Of a DNA stretch of 52,965 nucleotides, positions 17,381-25,852 are shown in pieces. Location of the stretch: positions 1 through 52,965 of the forward strand of contig JAUVBB010000004.1 in assembly GCA_030591445.1 (NCBI GenBank). The letters are read 5' to 3'. The stretch is from Deltaproteobacteria bacterium. GTDB lineage: Bacteria; Myxococcota; B64-G9. Made by a program: the position numbers and the translations under genes. Below the pieces are notes generated by a model that saw only the letters and a program-made list of their open reading frames with translations, did no database searches and was not told the DNA's origin. Position 1 is the first letter of the stretch. Every line of letters begins with the position of its first letter.

Positions 17381-19575
17381 CAGTAGCTCACCAACAGGTC
17401 GTAAGTAGTGCGGGCCTGGACTTCATATCCGAAGACCCGGATGAAATAATACCCTTCTTCGGTAATGTCGTACTCGATATGTTCGTTGTTGTCGCTACTG
17501 ACCGAGCTGGCCATCTGAAATTGGGCCATTTGCTCGAGGTTTACCTCCGGTCGATACAATTTTAATTCAAGATCGCCCTCGGCATGCACGAAGCTCAAAT
17601 CGATCAGCATCTTTTCGCCGGGATACATCAAGGTCTGGTACCAATCCTCGTTGCCTGGGCATAGAACCCGGCCCAGACGCGGCACATCGACATCCGCCGC
17701 GACCGCCTGGCCGGGTTCATCATTGGCTTCGTCGGCATCATCCTGGCAGGTTTGGGCCATGACCGTCAGCAACATCTGGTAGGAATTGTGGCTGGAGCCC
17801 TTGGGCACCACGGCCAGATAGAAATCCCCGGCCGCCGCGGCCGCCATCCAGGCCCATTCGTTGTCGGTGTAGGTGTTGGAGCAAGAAAGCGCGTGGGCAC
17901 AGTCCAGGCTGGCGCCACCGAGCGCGGTCTCGGCATCGAAGATCCATAGGTCCAGATCACCGTCGTCATGGGCAAATTCCAGCTCCGCTTCCAGCTGCTG
18001 CCCCTGGTCCAAGCTGATTCGATACCAATCGGGATCGCTGCAACTGCTCAGATCGACATACAGATCTTCGGCCACAGCCACGGCCTGGGCGGGGCTGTCA
18101 TTGCCGGCTCCCGCTTCAAAAAGATCGGGCGCGCAGGCAATGTCCGGCACCAGGGTCAACAACACGGTGTATCGGTTTCTGACTTCGGCGTCTTGACCGG
18201 CAACCAGCAGGTAGACGGTTTGGGGCTGATCGAAAACCAGCGAACCAAAGTCAATCAGATCACCCTCGGCCGTGCCCGCGACCAGCAAGCTGCTACCATC
18301 CTGGCCGAAGAGCTTCATCTCCAATTGCCCGTTGGCCTGGGTATGCTCCAGCAGGGCATCGAGCCGCAGCCCGGCCTTGGGCACTGGCAGCTGGAACCAA
18401 TCCTGGTTGCCCGGGCAAATGTTCAAATCATCGCCCAGCCAATCACCCTGAACATCAAATTCCACCGGGCTGGCCTGGGCAAAACTGTCGTTGCCGGAGA
18501 CACCCTCGAGCGAATCGTCATCACAAGGAGTACCAACATCGGCGTAAGCGGTAAAAACATAGCGACCGTCTGCCGGGAGACAAGAACGCAAATCGCAAGT
18601 CGATTCGGCCGCATCATCGTTGTCGGTGGCACAAAGATAGTAAGTATAGTCGACACTCTGATCCGGCGGCAGGTCGGCATTGGCGATGTGGCCTAGCCAA
18701 TCATCCCCACCGGCGGCGGTCAGAGCAATCTTGGTAAAGGCATCCCCGGTCCCGTCGTCCTTCAGCCAGTACAAAGCCACCGAAGTGATTTCAGATTCCA
18801 AATCCTCGACCTTGACCGAGATCGGATAGTCCTCGCCGCCAAATTGATCCGCCAAAGCCGTGTGGGTCAACAGCGGCGGTGTCCCCTCGCATTTCTTCTG
18901 CCCGCCCTTGAGCAAGATGGTAATGTCTAGAAACACCTCGGGGTTGATCCGATCGTTGGCCCCCACGCGCAGATTCCACACCGGCCTCTCGCTCACTTGG
19001 GCAATAGACGGCGCCCACTCGAAGCGAGCATGCTTCTGCCCCAGGACACTATCGAAAATCCCACCCGGGATGTTCTCAACCACCCGTAGTTCCACCTCCG
19101 CCGAATCAGCGTCACGCACCTCGATGGCAAACTCGATACTGCTTTTGAGATCCAGGTCCAGGGTGTAATCCGATGGGCTGATAAAAACCGGCGCCCCACT
19201 GCCCACTCCGCCCAGGCTCACGAAAATGGAGATGGTCTCGGTGGCGGTAGAACTGCCATCGGTGACCGCGAAACTGACCGAATGATTCCGCCCTTGGCCG
19301 TCGGCACCGGCATCCGAGGCCAGCGGGGTCCAGGTAAAGCGCGCCGTGTTGGCGTTGACCGCCTCTAGCCTGGCCGTCTCGGGCTTATCGCTAGCCGAAA
19401 AAGTCAGGCGGTCGCCGTCATCATCTACGGCCTCAATCAAGAAATCCAAGAGCTGGCCGGATTCCACGCTTTGGTTATAGATGGGCAAGAAAACCGGTGA
19501 GTGGTTCGCGCAAGCACTCACTGCCAACCCGCCGGCAAACATCATCAGCATCAAGGCTTTGATCCTGCGTTTCAT
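17380..19575 (-). CDS. Lipoprotein with cadherin/Ig-like and PPC-type domains
   Basis: About 731 residues from the ATG at 19575; a GTG at 19596 overlapping the upstream stop (GTGA) would add seven residues and couple translation. The signal peptide ends in LAVSACANHS, a lipobox. The N-terminal 220 residues are Ig- or cadherin-like (SGQLLDFLIEAVDDDGDRLTF). The second half contains at least three PPC-type domains marked by LNICPGNQDWFQL, SSCSDPDWYRISL and VLCPGNEDWYQTL, each followed by a beta-sandwich. No catalytic motif is seen. PPC domains usually occur at the ends of secreted proteases; here they stand alone and may bind polymers or partners such as the adjacent protease-like protein, with which it is coupled. 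Confidence 0.7.
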   Translation of the reverse strand: MKRRIKALMLMMFAGGLAVSACANHSPVFLPIYNQSVESGQLLDFLIEAVDDDGDRLTFSASDKPETARLEAVNANTARFTWTPLASDAGADGQGRNHSVSFAVTDGSSTATETISIFVSLGGVGSGAPVFISPSDYTLDLDLKSSIEFAIEVRDADSAEVELRVVENIPGGIFDSVLGQKHARFEWAPSIAQVSERPVWNLRVGANDRINPEVFLDITILLKGGQKKCEGTPPLLTHTALADQFGGEDYPISVKVEDLESEITSVALYWLKDDGTGDAFTKIALTAAGGDDWLGHIANADLPPDQSVDYTYYLCATDNDDAAESTCDLRSCLPADGRYVFTAYADVGTPCDDDSLEGVSGNDSFAQASPVEFDVQGDWLGDDLNICPGNQDWFQLPVPKAGLRLDALLEHTQANGQLEMKLFGQDGSSLLVAGTAEGDLIDFGSLVFDQPQTVYLLVAGQDAEVRNRYTVLLTLVPDIACAPDLFEAGAGNDSPAQAVAVAEDLYVDLSSCSDPDWYRISLDQGQQLEAELEFAHDDGDLDLWIFDAETALGGASLDCAHALSCSNTYTDNEWAWMAAAAAGDFYLAVVPKGSSHNSYQMLLTVMAQTCQDDADEANDEPGQAVAADVDVPRLGRVLCPGNEDWYQTLMYPGEKMLIDLSFVHAEGDLELKLYRPEVNLEQMAQFQMASSVSSDNNEHIEYDITEEGYYFIRVFGYEVQARTTYDLLVSY

Positions 19576-19592
19576 GATAGGTTCCGAACGAC

Positions 19593-20963
19593 TCACTCAC
19601 CCACTGTCACTAGTTTGACTTCCACCGGCTCCGGAGTGGTCATCTGGCAGGAAAACCCCAAGGTGGCCACCGGCTTGCAAGTGCCGGCACCTTGTTCGCG
19701 GTCGATCCACCAGCGCTCTAGCACCAGGGCTTTGCGACCCCGGATCTTGGCCGGCGGCTGATCTTCCCCATGATAAACCAGGCCCGGCACCAACCAATGA
19801 CTTTTACCATCCTCGTCATCGACCACCACCGCCAAAGTGTCGAACTGGCTCAAGGAAGGCAAGTCCTCGACGAAGGGATTGCGCGAATCGGTATGGATCA
19901 GGGCAAAGCGAGGCTTGAGGCCGGCATCTTCCAAGACGCGAAATGCCAAGGCGGCCCAGGTACCGCTGCTGCCCTGACGCCGTTTGGCCATCTTGTGCGC
20001 CGGCTCCAAAGGCATCCAACGCATCCACATGGGCACATCGGCCGGCACCACTTGCAGACTGCGAGTCAACCAATCCGCGGTCGTTTGAATGCGGCGCTTC
20101 TTCTCATCGGCGGCTATCGGTTTCAACAAGACCGGGTGCACCAGCCCTTTTCCCGACACACTGCCGGCGCGCGCCATCCACAGCGCGGTCTGCAGGAGTT
20201 GGCCACGCAAGTTCTCCCAGCCTGGGCAGCGAAAGGCGGTCAGCACAAAGGGCAGCCGGGCCGGAGATATCGGCATCAAGACCTTCTTCAGCTCGAAAAC
20301 CATGGGATAGGCCTCGCCCTCGCTGGTGCGCGCCACGCCCCCACTGGCATCGACAACCACGGCGCGAAGATCGGGACGATCGTCATCGGTATCATGACCG
20401 AAGGACGCCAGCGATTTCGCCAGGCAAAAACGCGAACTACCAAAGTGCCAAACCAGCTTGTCCGGCCCGGAAAGCGGCGTCTTTATCTCCACCGTATCTC
20501 CCACCATCAGGGTAGACACCCGAAAGCTGCTACGCCGGGGAAAACCCAGTTCACAGGGCCAATCGGCTAAGGCCTCGGTACCCGTCTTCACCACATTCAC
20601 CGGCCGCACACTGCCGTCTTTCTTCCAGACCTGGACTTCCACCTCGGGCGGCTTTTTGCGGTAATGAATCACCGAAAAACGCGATGCTTTCTCGATTCCC
20701 TTTTCGCTCAAGACCTTCAGCAAGCGCCGCTTGGCCGGCGTCATCGGCCCGCCCAAAATGGCATAGCTAGAATCATCGTAGCCGCGGTTCCAGTACTCGT
20801 GGTAGCGCTCGTCGAGCCCCACCATAACCCCCACTTCCTCGGTACAACGCTGGACGATTTTCTGATCGATCGCGCTCAGGTCCACCAGCGGCACTTTCTT
20901 GGCACAAGCCGTAACCAAGCTAAGCGAGAAGAACAAAGCCATCCATTGAGTCACCTTGGCCAT
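19593..20963 (-). CDS. Lipoprotein with transglutaminase-like (DUF3857-type) domain lacking its catalytic residues
   Basis: 456 residues from the ATG at 20963, which has GGAAAGGAAG upstream; the open frame extends further but lacks signals. The signal peptide ends in SLVTACAKK, a lipobox. The C-terminal half follows the DUF3857/transglutaminase pattern: PAHKMAKRRQGSSGTWAALAF, then LEDAGLKPRFALIHT, LPSLSQFDTLAVVV, SHWLVPGLVYHG and a GRKALVLE strand. In active members the three positions are Cys, His and Asp (GxCxD, FxHAI, WLDPT); here they read Ser, Thr and Val. It is therefore probably a pseudoenzyme, binding protein or scaffold. It is the first gene of the three-gene minus-strand lipoprotein run ending at 15467. 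Confidence 0.68.
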   Translation of the reverse strand: MAKVTQWMALFFSLSLVTACAKKVPLVDLSAIDQKIVQRCTEEVGVMVGLDERYHEYWNRGYDDSSYAILGGPMTPAKRRLLKVLSEKGIEKASRFSVIHYRKKPPEVEVQVWKKDGSVRPVNVVKTGTEALADWPCELGFPRRSSFRVSTLMVGDTVEIKTPLSGPDKLVWHFGSSRFCLAKSLASFGHDTDDDRPDLRAVVVDASGGVARTSEGEAYPMVFELKKVLMPISPARLPFVLTAFRCPGWENLRGQLLQTALWMARAGSVSGKGLVHPVLLKPIAADEKKRRIQTTADWLTRSLQVVPADVPMWMRWMPLEPAHKMAKRRQGSSGTWAALAFRVLEDAGLKPRFALIHTDSRNPFVEDLPSLSQFDTLAVVVDDEDGKSHWLVPGLVYHGEDQPPAKIRGRKALVLERWWIDREQGAGTCKPVATLGFSCQMTTPEPVEVKLVTVGE

Positions 20964-20984
20964 GACAGTCTTCCTTTCCCCGTA

Positions 20985-21003
20985 GTAAATGATAATCAGT
21001 TGC
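20985..21003. promoter_or_regulatory. Fur-box-like sequence
   Basis: AATGATAATCA inside this stretch matches 14 of 19 positions of the classical GATAATGATAATCATTATC Fur box when aligned by eye. It sits 22 bases upstream of the ATG of the transglutaminase-like lipoprotein gene. A single match of this quality can arise by chance. Confidence 0.25.
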
Positions 21004-21126
21004 GAATCTCGGCGGCCATCATAGCCCGCCTTGACCCTGGTTACTAGTCTCAATCTCACTAAGTAATTATATTCAAAGGTGTAACGTTTTTGCTTCAGGG
21101 ATGTCTGGACTAATTTCGAATCACAG

Positions 21127-21154
21127 TTGAAAAACTCATGGCTTTCCGTATATG
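21127..21154 (+). promoter_or_regulatory. Promoter of the cysteine-rich peptide gene
   Basis: TTGAAA (21127-21132) and TATATG (21149-21154) are spaced by 16 bases, about 35 bases upstream of the ATG at 21190. An AAAGGAAAG ribosome-binding site follows. This is a reasonable but not perfect sigma70 match. Confidence 0.45.
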
Positions 21155-21189
21155 AGTAAATGAACCATAACCTCCACAAAGGAAAGAAC

Positions 21190-21480
21190 ATGAAACTGCT
21201 CACGGTAGTCTTCGCCGCTGTCTCTCTGATGTTGGTTTATCTACCGGCCGCCTCCGCTGGTGACCCGGCCATTATTTGCAAGTCCGATAGCACCGGGGCC
21301 TGTTCAGGCCGCAAATACTGCTGTTATTCATCGAGCATGGGCAGCTCCGACGGCGACAAATACTGCAAAAAACTAGGTTGCAAGCGCGGCGGCACCAGCT
21401 CCTGCCCCACCGCCGCCAACGTCAGCAGCTGCGGCACCCGCGACCACAAATCGTTCCTGTACGAGATCGACCAGCTCTAG
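21190..21480 (+). CDS. Small secreted cysteine-rich protein
   Basis: 96 residues. A clear signal peptide (MKLLTVVFAAVSLMLVYLP, then AASAG) is followed by a mature chain of about 72 residues with eight cysteines: one near each of ICKSD, GACSG, YCCYSS (two), YCKKLGCK (two), SSCPT and SSCG. An even number of cysteines in an exported chain suggests four disulphides. It is rich in Ser, Gly and Lys. No family is recognised. The start at 21190 has an AAAGGAAAG ribosome-binding site. It stands alone between the divergent lipoprotein gene and the catabolic operon. It could be a small secreted toxin, inhibitor or binding protein, but no motif decides this. Confidence 0.7.
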   Translation: MKLLTVVFAAVSLMLVYLPAASAGDPAIICKSDSTGACSGRKYCCYSSSMGSSDGDKYCKKLGCKRGGTSSCPTAANVSSCGTRDHKSFLYEIDQL

Positions 21481-21537
21481 AAGTCGATATCCCCTCCAGT
21501 TTTGCCCTGTTTCACCCTGATTTACCTCGATCTGCGG

Positions 21538-21566
21538 TTGACAAAAGTAGCGGGTAGCGATAGGAA
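21538..21566 (+). promoter_or_regulatory. Promoter of the catabolic operon
   Basis: A perfect TTGACA (21538-21543) is followed after 17 bases by TAGGAA (21561-21566, a weak -10). Between it and the hyuA-like start, TTGCG (21574-21578) and CGCAA (21592-21596) form an interrupted inverted repeat in the leader that could bind a regulator. No regulatory gene lies next to the operon. Confidence 0.4.
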
Positions 21567-21615
21567 AAGGGTCTTGCGCTACGGCGCTTTACGCAACTTT
21601 TGGTCAGGTGTGTTC

Positions 21616-23709
21616 ATGACAAAATTCAAGATTGGAATCGATGTTGGCGGTACCTTTACGGATCTTTTTCTTTGGTCGGAAGAGGGTGGAGCCGAGAGCT
21701 TCAAGGTTCTGTCCACTCCCAAGGATCCATCGGTAGGGGTCAGCGAAGGGCTCCAAATCATGGCCCAGGCCCATGATCTGACTTTGGCCGAGTTTGCCAA
21801 ACAGGTCTCGACCATCGTGCATGGGACCACGGTCACCACCAACGCGGTGCTGACCCGGGGCGGGGCCAAGACGGCGCTGATTACCACCGAGGGCACCCGT
21901 GATGCGCTGGAGATGCGGCGCGGGATCCGGGAAGAGCAATACAACAACCGCTACCAGAACGTAAAACCGCTGGTGCCACGTTACTTGCGCCTGCCGGTGA
22001 CCGGGCGTCTGGATTACCAGGGCCAGGAGCTGACCGCCCTCGATACCGAGCAGCTAAAGCAGGCGATCCAAGAGATAAAGACCGAAGGCGTAGCCGCGGT
22101 GGCCATCTGCTTTATGAATGCCTTTGCCAACCCGGCCCACGAGCGCGCGGCCCGCGAGTTGGTGCAAGCCGAACTGCCCGAGAGCTATCTCAGTGTCTCT
22201 TCCGAAGTGCTGCCCATCGTTCGCTATTACAACCGGGTCTCGTCCACCGTGCTCAACGCCTATGTGGGCCCGGTGCTGGCAAGCTATCTTGATAACCTGA
22301 CCAAAAATCTGGCGGCAACCGGCTTCAGTGGCGTGCTGCTAATCATGCAGTCGAACGGCGGGGTGGCCTTGCCCGCGGTGGTACGGCAATTGCCGGCCAG
22401 CACCTTGCTTAGCGGGCCAGCGGCCGGACCACGGGCGGCAGTGGCAATCACCTCCACTTTCGGCAAAGACGACTGCGTGCTGGTCGACATGGGCGGCACC
22501 AGCTTTGACGCTTCTTTGGTCCAGGGCGGCCAAGCCACCCTGGCTACCGAAGGGGATATCGACCGACTGCGCATCGCCCTGCCCATGCTGGATATCACCA
22601 CCATCGGCGCCGGCGGCGGTTCCATCGGCTGGATTGATGAGGGCGGCCTGCTGCGCATGGGCCCCGAGTCAGCCGGCGCCTTGCCCGGCCCGGCTTGCTA
22701 CGACTGCGGCGGCACGCGCCCGGCTTGCACCGACGCCGATCTGGTCTTGGGCTATCTCGATGCCAACTTCTTTGCCGGCGGCAAGATGCAACTGAACCTC
22801 GAAAAAGCGCGGGCAGCCATTGGCAAAGAAATCGCAGAGCCCCTGGGCCTCGATATCGACGAGGCCGCCGCTGGAATGTACCGCATGATCAACGCCAGTA
22901 TGGCCCACGGGGTGCGCGAAATCACGGTCAAGCGCGGGCTCGACCCCCGCGAGTTCCCCATGGTGGTCGCCGGCGGTGCCGGTTCCTTGCACGCCTGCAT
23001 GATCGCCGACGAGTTGGAAATGCCCTTGCTGGTGGTACCGGCCACCTCTTCCATTCTTTGTGCCGCCGGCATGTTGTACTCCGATCTGCAACACGACTTT
23101 GTCCGTTCCCATATCTGCCCCTTGGGCCAGCTCGACCCTGACACCCTGCGCGGCCTAATCGACAAGATGAGTGCCGAGGGCCAAAGCCAACTTCGGCAAG
23201 AAGGCATGGCCGAGGACCAAATCGAGCAACGGGTATTCTTAGATCTGCGCTATCTCAAGCAGTACCACGAAGTCACCCTGCCCGTGCCCCTGGCCGTGGT
23301 GGAAAGTGCCGATCTGGTCGCCATTGCCGTGGCTTTCCATACCGAGCACAACCGTCTCTATGGCTACGATCTGGCCCAGGAAGGCACCGACCTGGAGTTG
23401 ATCAATGTCCGGGTGCGTTCCTTGGGCCATACCGCCAAACCCGAGCTACCGCGGCTCGAAATTGGAGACAGTGATCCCGGACCCGCCTTGAAAGGACAGC
23501 GACGCGCCTACGTCCCGGAAAAGGAATCTTTCGCCGAAATCCCGGTCTTCGATGGCCATCGCCTACGGGCCGGCAACGAAATCAGCGGCCCGGCCCTCAT
23601 CGAACGGGTCAATACCACCACCTTCATCAGCGCCGGTTTCGATGCCCGGGTCGACGAGTTTGGCTCGGTGCTGCTTAGAGCGCGTTCGACCGCCGGAGGT
23701 GCGCAATGA
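21616..23709 (+). CDS. hyuA: Hydantoinase A / oxoprolinase / ketone carboxylase A-type subunit
   Basis: 697 residues. The ASKHA-type ATPase motifs are clear: KIGIDVGGTFTDLF at the N-terminus, VHGTTVTTNAVL, LVDMGGTSFDASL (about residue 290) and TIGAGGGSIGWID. The family couples ATP hydrolysis to ring opening of hydantoins or 5-oxoproline, or to carboxylation of ketones such as acetone or acetophenone; sequence reading alone does not separate these. It pairs with the B-type subunit whose ATG overlaps its stop (ATGA). The ATG at 21616 gives a start directly at the conserved motif; upstream in-frame codons lack a signal. It opens an eight-gene operon whose other members act on CoA esters, which makes a carboxylase or lactam-opening role for an organic substrate plausible. 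Confidence 0.85.
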   Translation: MTKFKIGIDVGGTFTDLFLWSEEGGAESFKVLSTPKDPSVGVSEGLQIMAQAHDLTLAEFAKQVSTIVHGTTVTTNAVLTRGGAKTALITTEGTRDALEMRRGIREEQYNNRYQNVKPLVPRYLRLPVTGRLDYQGQELTALDTEQLKQAIQEIKTEGVAAVAICFMNAFANPAHERAARELVQAELPESYLSVSSEVLPIVRYYNRVSSTVLNAYVGPVLASYLDNLTKNLAATGFSGVLLIMQSNGGVALPAVVRQLPASTLLSGPAAGPRAAVAITSTFGKDDCVLVDMGGTSFDASLVQGGQATLATEGDIDRLRIALPMLDITTIGAGGGSIGWIDEGGLLRMGPESAGALPGPACYDCGGTRPACTDADLVLGYLDANFFAGGKMQLNLEKARAAIGKEIAEPLGLDIDEAAAGMYRMINASMAHGVREITVKRGLDPREFPMVVAGGAGSLHACMIADELEMPLLVVPATSSILCAAGMLYSDLQHDFVRSHICPLGQLDPDTLRGLIDKMSAEGQSQLRQEGMAEDQIEQRVFLDLRYLKQYHEVTLPVPLAVVESADLVAIAVAFHTEHNRLYGYDLAQEGTDLELINVRVRSLGHTAKPELPRLEIGDSDPGPALKGQRRAYVPEKESFAEIPVFDGHRLRAGNEISGPALIERVNTTTFISAGFDARVDEFGSVLLRARSTAGGAQ

Positions 23710-25439
23710 GTCCAGTGAAAATCGACAAGGTCTTGGTCTCCATCATCGGTCGGGCACTCAAAGCCATCACCGATGAGATGAGCCTCACCATGGAAAAAAC
23801 CACCCGCTCGCCCATCTTGTGCGAAGCCAAAGACTTCGTCACCGGCCTTTACGATGCCAAGGGCCGCATGCTGGAGCAAACCGAAAACTTGCCCATCTTG
23901 TCATTCTCCTTGAGCCCGGTCTGCGCCCATATCGCCGAGAAGTTTGCCGGCAACATCTACCCCGGCGACGTTTTCTTCCACAACGACGTTTTCTCCCTGG
24001 GCAACCAGAACAACGACGTGGCCGCGTTCAAACCCATCTTTGTGGACGATCAACTGATCGGCTGGTCGGCCTGCAAGGGACACATGGCCGACATCGGTGG
24101 GGCGGTACGGGGCGGTTACAACCCCAACGCTACCGAGGTCTGGCAGGAAGCCCTGCGCATCCCCGCGGTCAAGGTCTACGAACGGGGCAAGCTACGTAAA
24201 GACGTTTGGGACCTGATCTTTGCCAATATCCGCCTAGACATCGTCCAGGAGGACATGCGAGCCGAGATTGGCTCTTGTACCGTGGGCGAGCGCCGCTTGC
24301 TGGACTTGATCGATAAATACGGCCTGGAACGATTCGAGGCCCACAAAGAGTACTTGTTCGAATCCACCCGCAAGATGATGCAGGCCGAAATCCGCGAAAT
24401 CCCCAACGGCACTTACCGAGGCGAGTCCACGGTCTACTTCGACGGCAAGAACCCCGGCTCGAAATACCAGATCCGGGTGGCCATCACCGTCGAGGACGAG
24501 GCCATCACCTTCGACTATTCGGACACCGATGCCCAGACCAACGGCTTTGTCAACGGCACCTACACCTCCAGCGCCTCGGCCACGGTGCTGACCTTTTTAC
24601 AGATGGTCAATCCGGATATCCCGCACAACCACGGCATGGTCCAGCCGCTAAAAATCGTCATTCCCGAGGGCACCCTGCTCAACGCGTCCTATCCGGCCGC
24701 CACCACCTTCGGCAATCACCTGTGTCCGCCCAATGCCGATGCCATCATTCGGGCGCTTGCGCCGGTCATTCCCGAGCGGGTCACCGCCGGCTGGAATCAG
24801 CTGCTGTGTTCCTTGTCTACCGGCCACGATCCGCGCAAAGACGACACCTACGTCGACATCTTCTTTCTGGGCCTCAAGGGCGGCTCCGGGGCCACTTCCG
24901 ACTGCGATGGTTACGACCACATCGGCATGATCGACGCATCCGGCGGCGTGCTGGATCAGGACTACGAGATGTTCGAACAGACCACCCCGCATCTGCTGAT
25001 CAAACACGAGTACATCACCGATTCGGCCGGCGCCGGTAAATTCCGGGGCGGCCTAGGGGTAGAGTCACGTTACCGGGTCGGCGGCGAAGGAACCCAAATC
25101 GTCACCTTCGGCGACGGCGACGTAGAACCGGCCTTCGGCTTGAACGGCGGCCAAGGCAGCACCCTGAACTTCATCGACCTCAACAAACCCGACGGATCCA
25201 CTTACCGACCTACCAGCAAGGACTTGGTCCAGAACGTGCCGGCCGGCACGCTCTACGTGCAAGAAGCCGGCGGCGGCGGCGGCTACGGCTCGCCCAAGCT
25301 GCGACCGGCCGAACTGGTCCGGCAAGAAGTCCGTAACGGTATCATTTCGCAGAAGGCCGCCCGGGAAATCTACGGCGTCGCCTTGGATGCAGACAGTCTG
25401 GAACTCGACCAAGACGAGACCCAGCGTCTGCGCAGCTAG
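23706..25439 (+). CDS. hyuB: Hydantoinase B / oxoprolinase / ketone carboxylase B-type subunit
   Basis: 577 residues. Characteristic HyuB motifs: SLTMEKTTRSPI near residue 22, FHNDVFSLGNQNNDV, the CKGHMADIGG segment (about residue 123), YDHIGMIDASGG and the C-terminal GGGGGYGSP. HyuB provides the active site in hydantoinases, oxoprolinases and acetone carboxylase-type enzymes, working with the ATPase subunit encoded immediately before it. Start overlap ATGA with hyuA. The next gene begins 20 bases later with its own GAAAGGAACC ribosome-binding site. Length and motifs are normal for the family. Confidence 0.88.
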   Translation: MSPVKIDKVLVSIIGRALKAITDEMSLTMEKTTRSPILCEAKDFVTGLYDAKGRMLEQTENLPILSFSLSPVCAHIAEKFAGNIYPGDVFFHNDVFSLGNQNNDVAAFKPIFVDDQLIGWSACKGHMADIGGAVRGGYNPNATEVWQEALRIPAVKVYERGKLRKDVWDLIFANIRLDIVQEDMRAEIGSCTVGERRLLDLIDKYGLERFEAHKEYLFESTRKMMQAEIREIPNGTYRGESTVYFDGKNPGSKYQIRVAITVEDEAITFDYSDTDAQTNGFVNGTYTSSASATVLTFLQMVNPDIPHNHGMVQPLKIVIPEGTLLNASYPAATTFGNHLCPPNADAIIRALAPVIPERVTAGWNQLLCSLSTGHDPRKDDTYVDIFFLGLKGGSGATSDCDGYDHIGMIDASGGVLDQDYEMFEQTTPHLLIKHEYITDSAGAGKFRGGLGVESRYRVGGEGTQIVTFGDGDVEPAFGLNGGQGSTLNFIDLNKPDGSTYRPTSKDLVQNVPAGTLYVQEAGGGGGYGSPKLRPAELVRQEVRNGIISQKAAREIYGVALDADSLELDQDETQRLRS

Positions 25440-25459
25440 CTTCGAAAGGAACCATCACT

Positions 25460-25852
25460 ATGACCCAAGCAATTCGCGTGCTGATTGCCAAGCCCGGTCT
25501 CGACGGCCACGATGTGGGCGCCAAGCTGGTCTGCCGCGCCCTGATGGACGCCGGCATGGAGGTGATCTATACCGGCCTGCGCCAATCACCGCAGGCCATC
25601 GCCAAGATCGCGTTGGAAGAAGGAGTAGACGCGGTAGGGCTATCCATTCTCTCCGGCGCTCACGTACCTCTGTGCCGCAAAGCCGGCGTCGAGTTCAAGC
25701 AACAGGGCCTGGAAGTAGTATGGTTCGTAGGTGGCAACATCCCGCGCAAGGACCACGATGAACTACGCGAGATGGGCGTGGCCGGCATTTTCCCCACCGG
25801 CTCTTCCTTCGAATCTCTAGTGAGCTTCCTGCAAGAAAAGGTGACCCGGTGA
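25460..25852 (+). CDS. Cobalamin-binding small subunit of acyl-CoA mutase
   Basis: 130 residues, a stand-alone B12-binding domain. It has the base-off/His-on signature DGHDVG with His17 as the likely lower ligand to cobalt, the SGAH loop at 65-68 and a GG near 91-92. This is the small-subunit form seen in two-component methylmalonyl-CoA, isobutyryl-CoA and hydroxyisobutyryl-CoA mutases. Its TGA stop overlaps the GTG start of the large subunit (GTGA), so the two are produced together. No MeaB-type GTPase chaperone is encoded in the operon; one must come from elsewhere or be absent. Confidence 0.88.
   Translation: MTQAIRVLIAKPGLDGHDVGAKLVCRALMDAGMEVIYTGLRQSPQAIAKIALEEGVDAVGLSILSGAHVPLCRKAGVEFKQQGLEVVWFVGGNIPRKDHDELREMGVAGIFPTGSSFESLVSFLQEKVTR

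Noticed and set aside
19770-20570. Open frame of 266 codons opposite the transglutaminase-like gene
   Set aside because: Shadow of a coding strand in a GC-rich genome, no motif.
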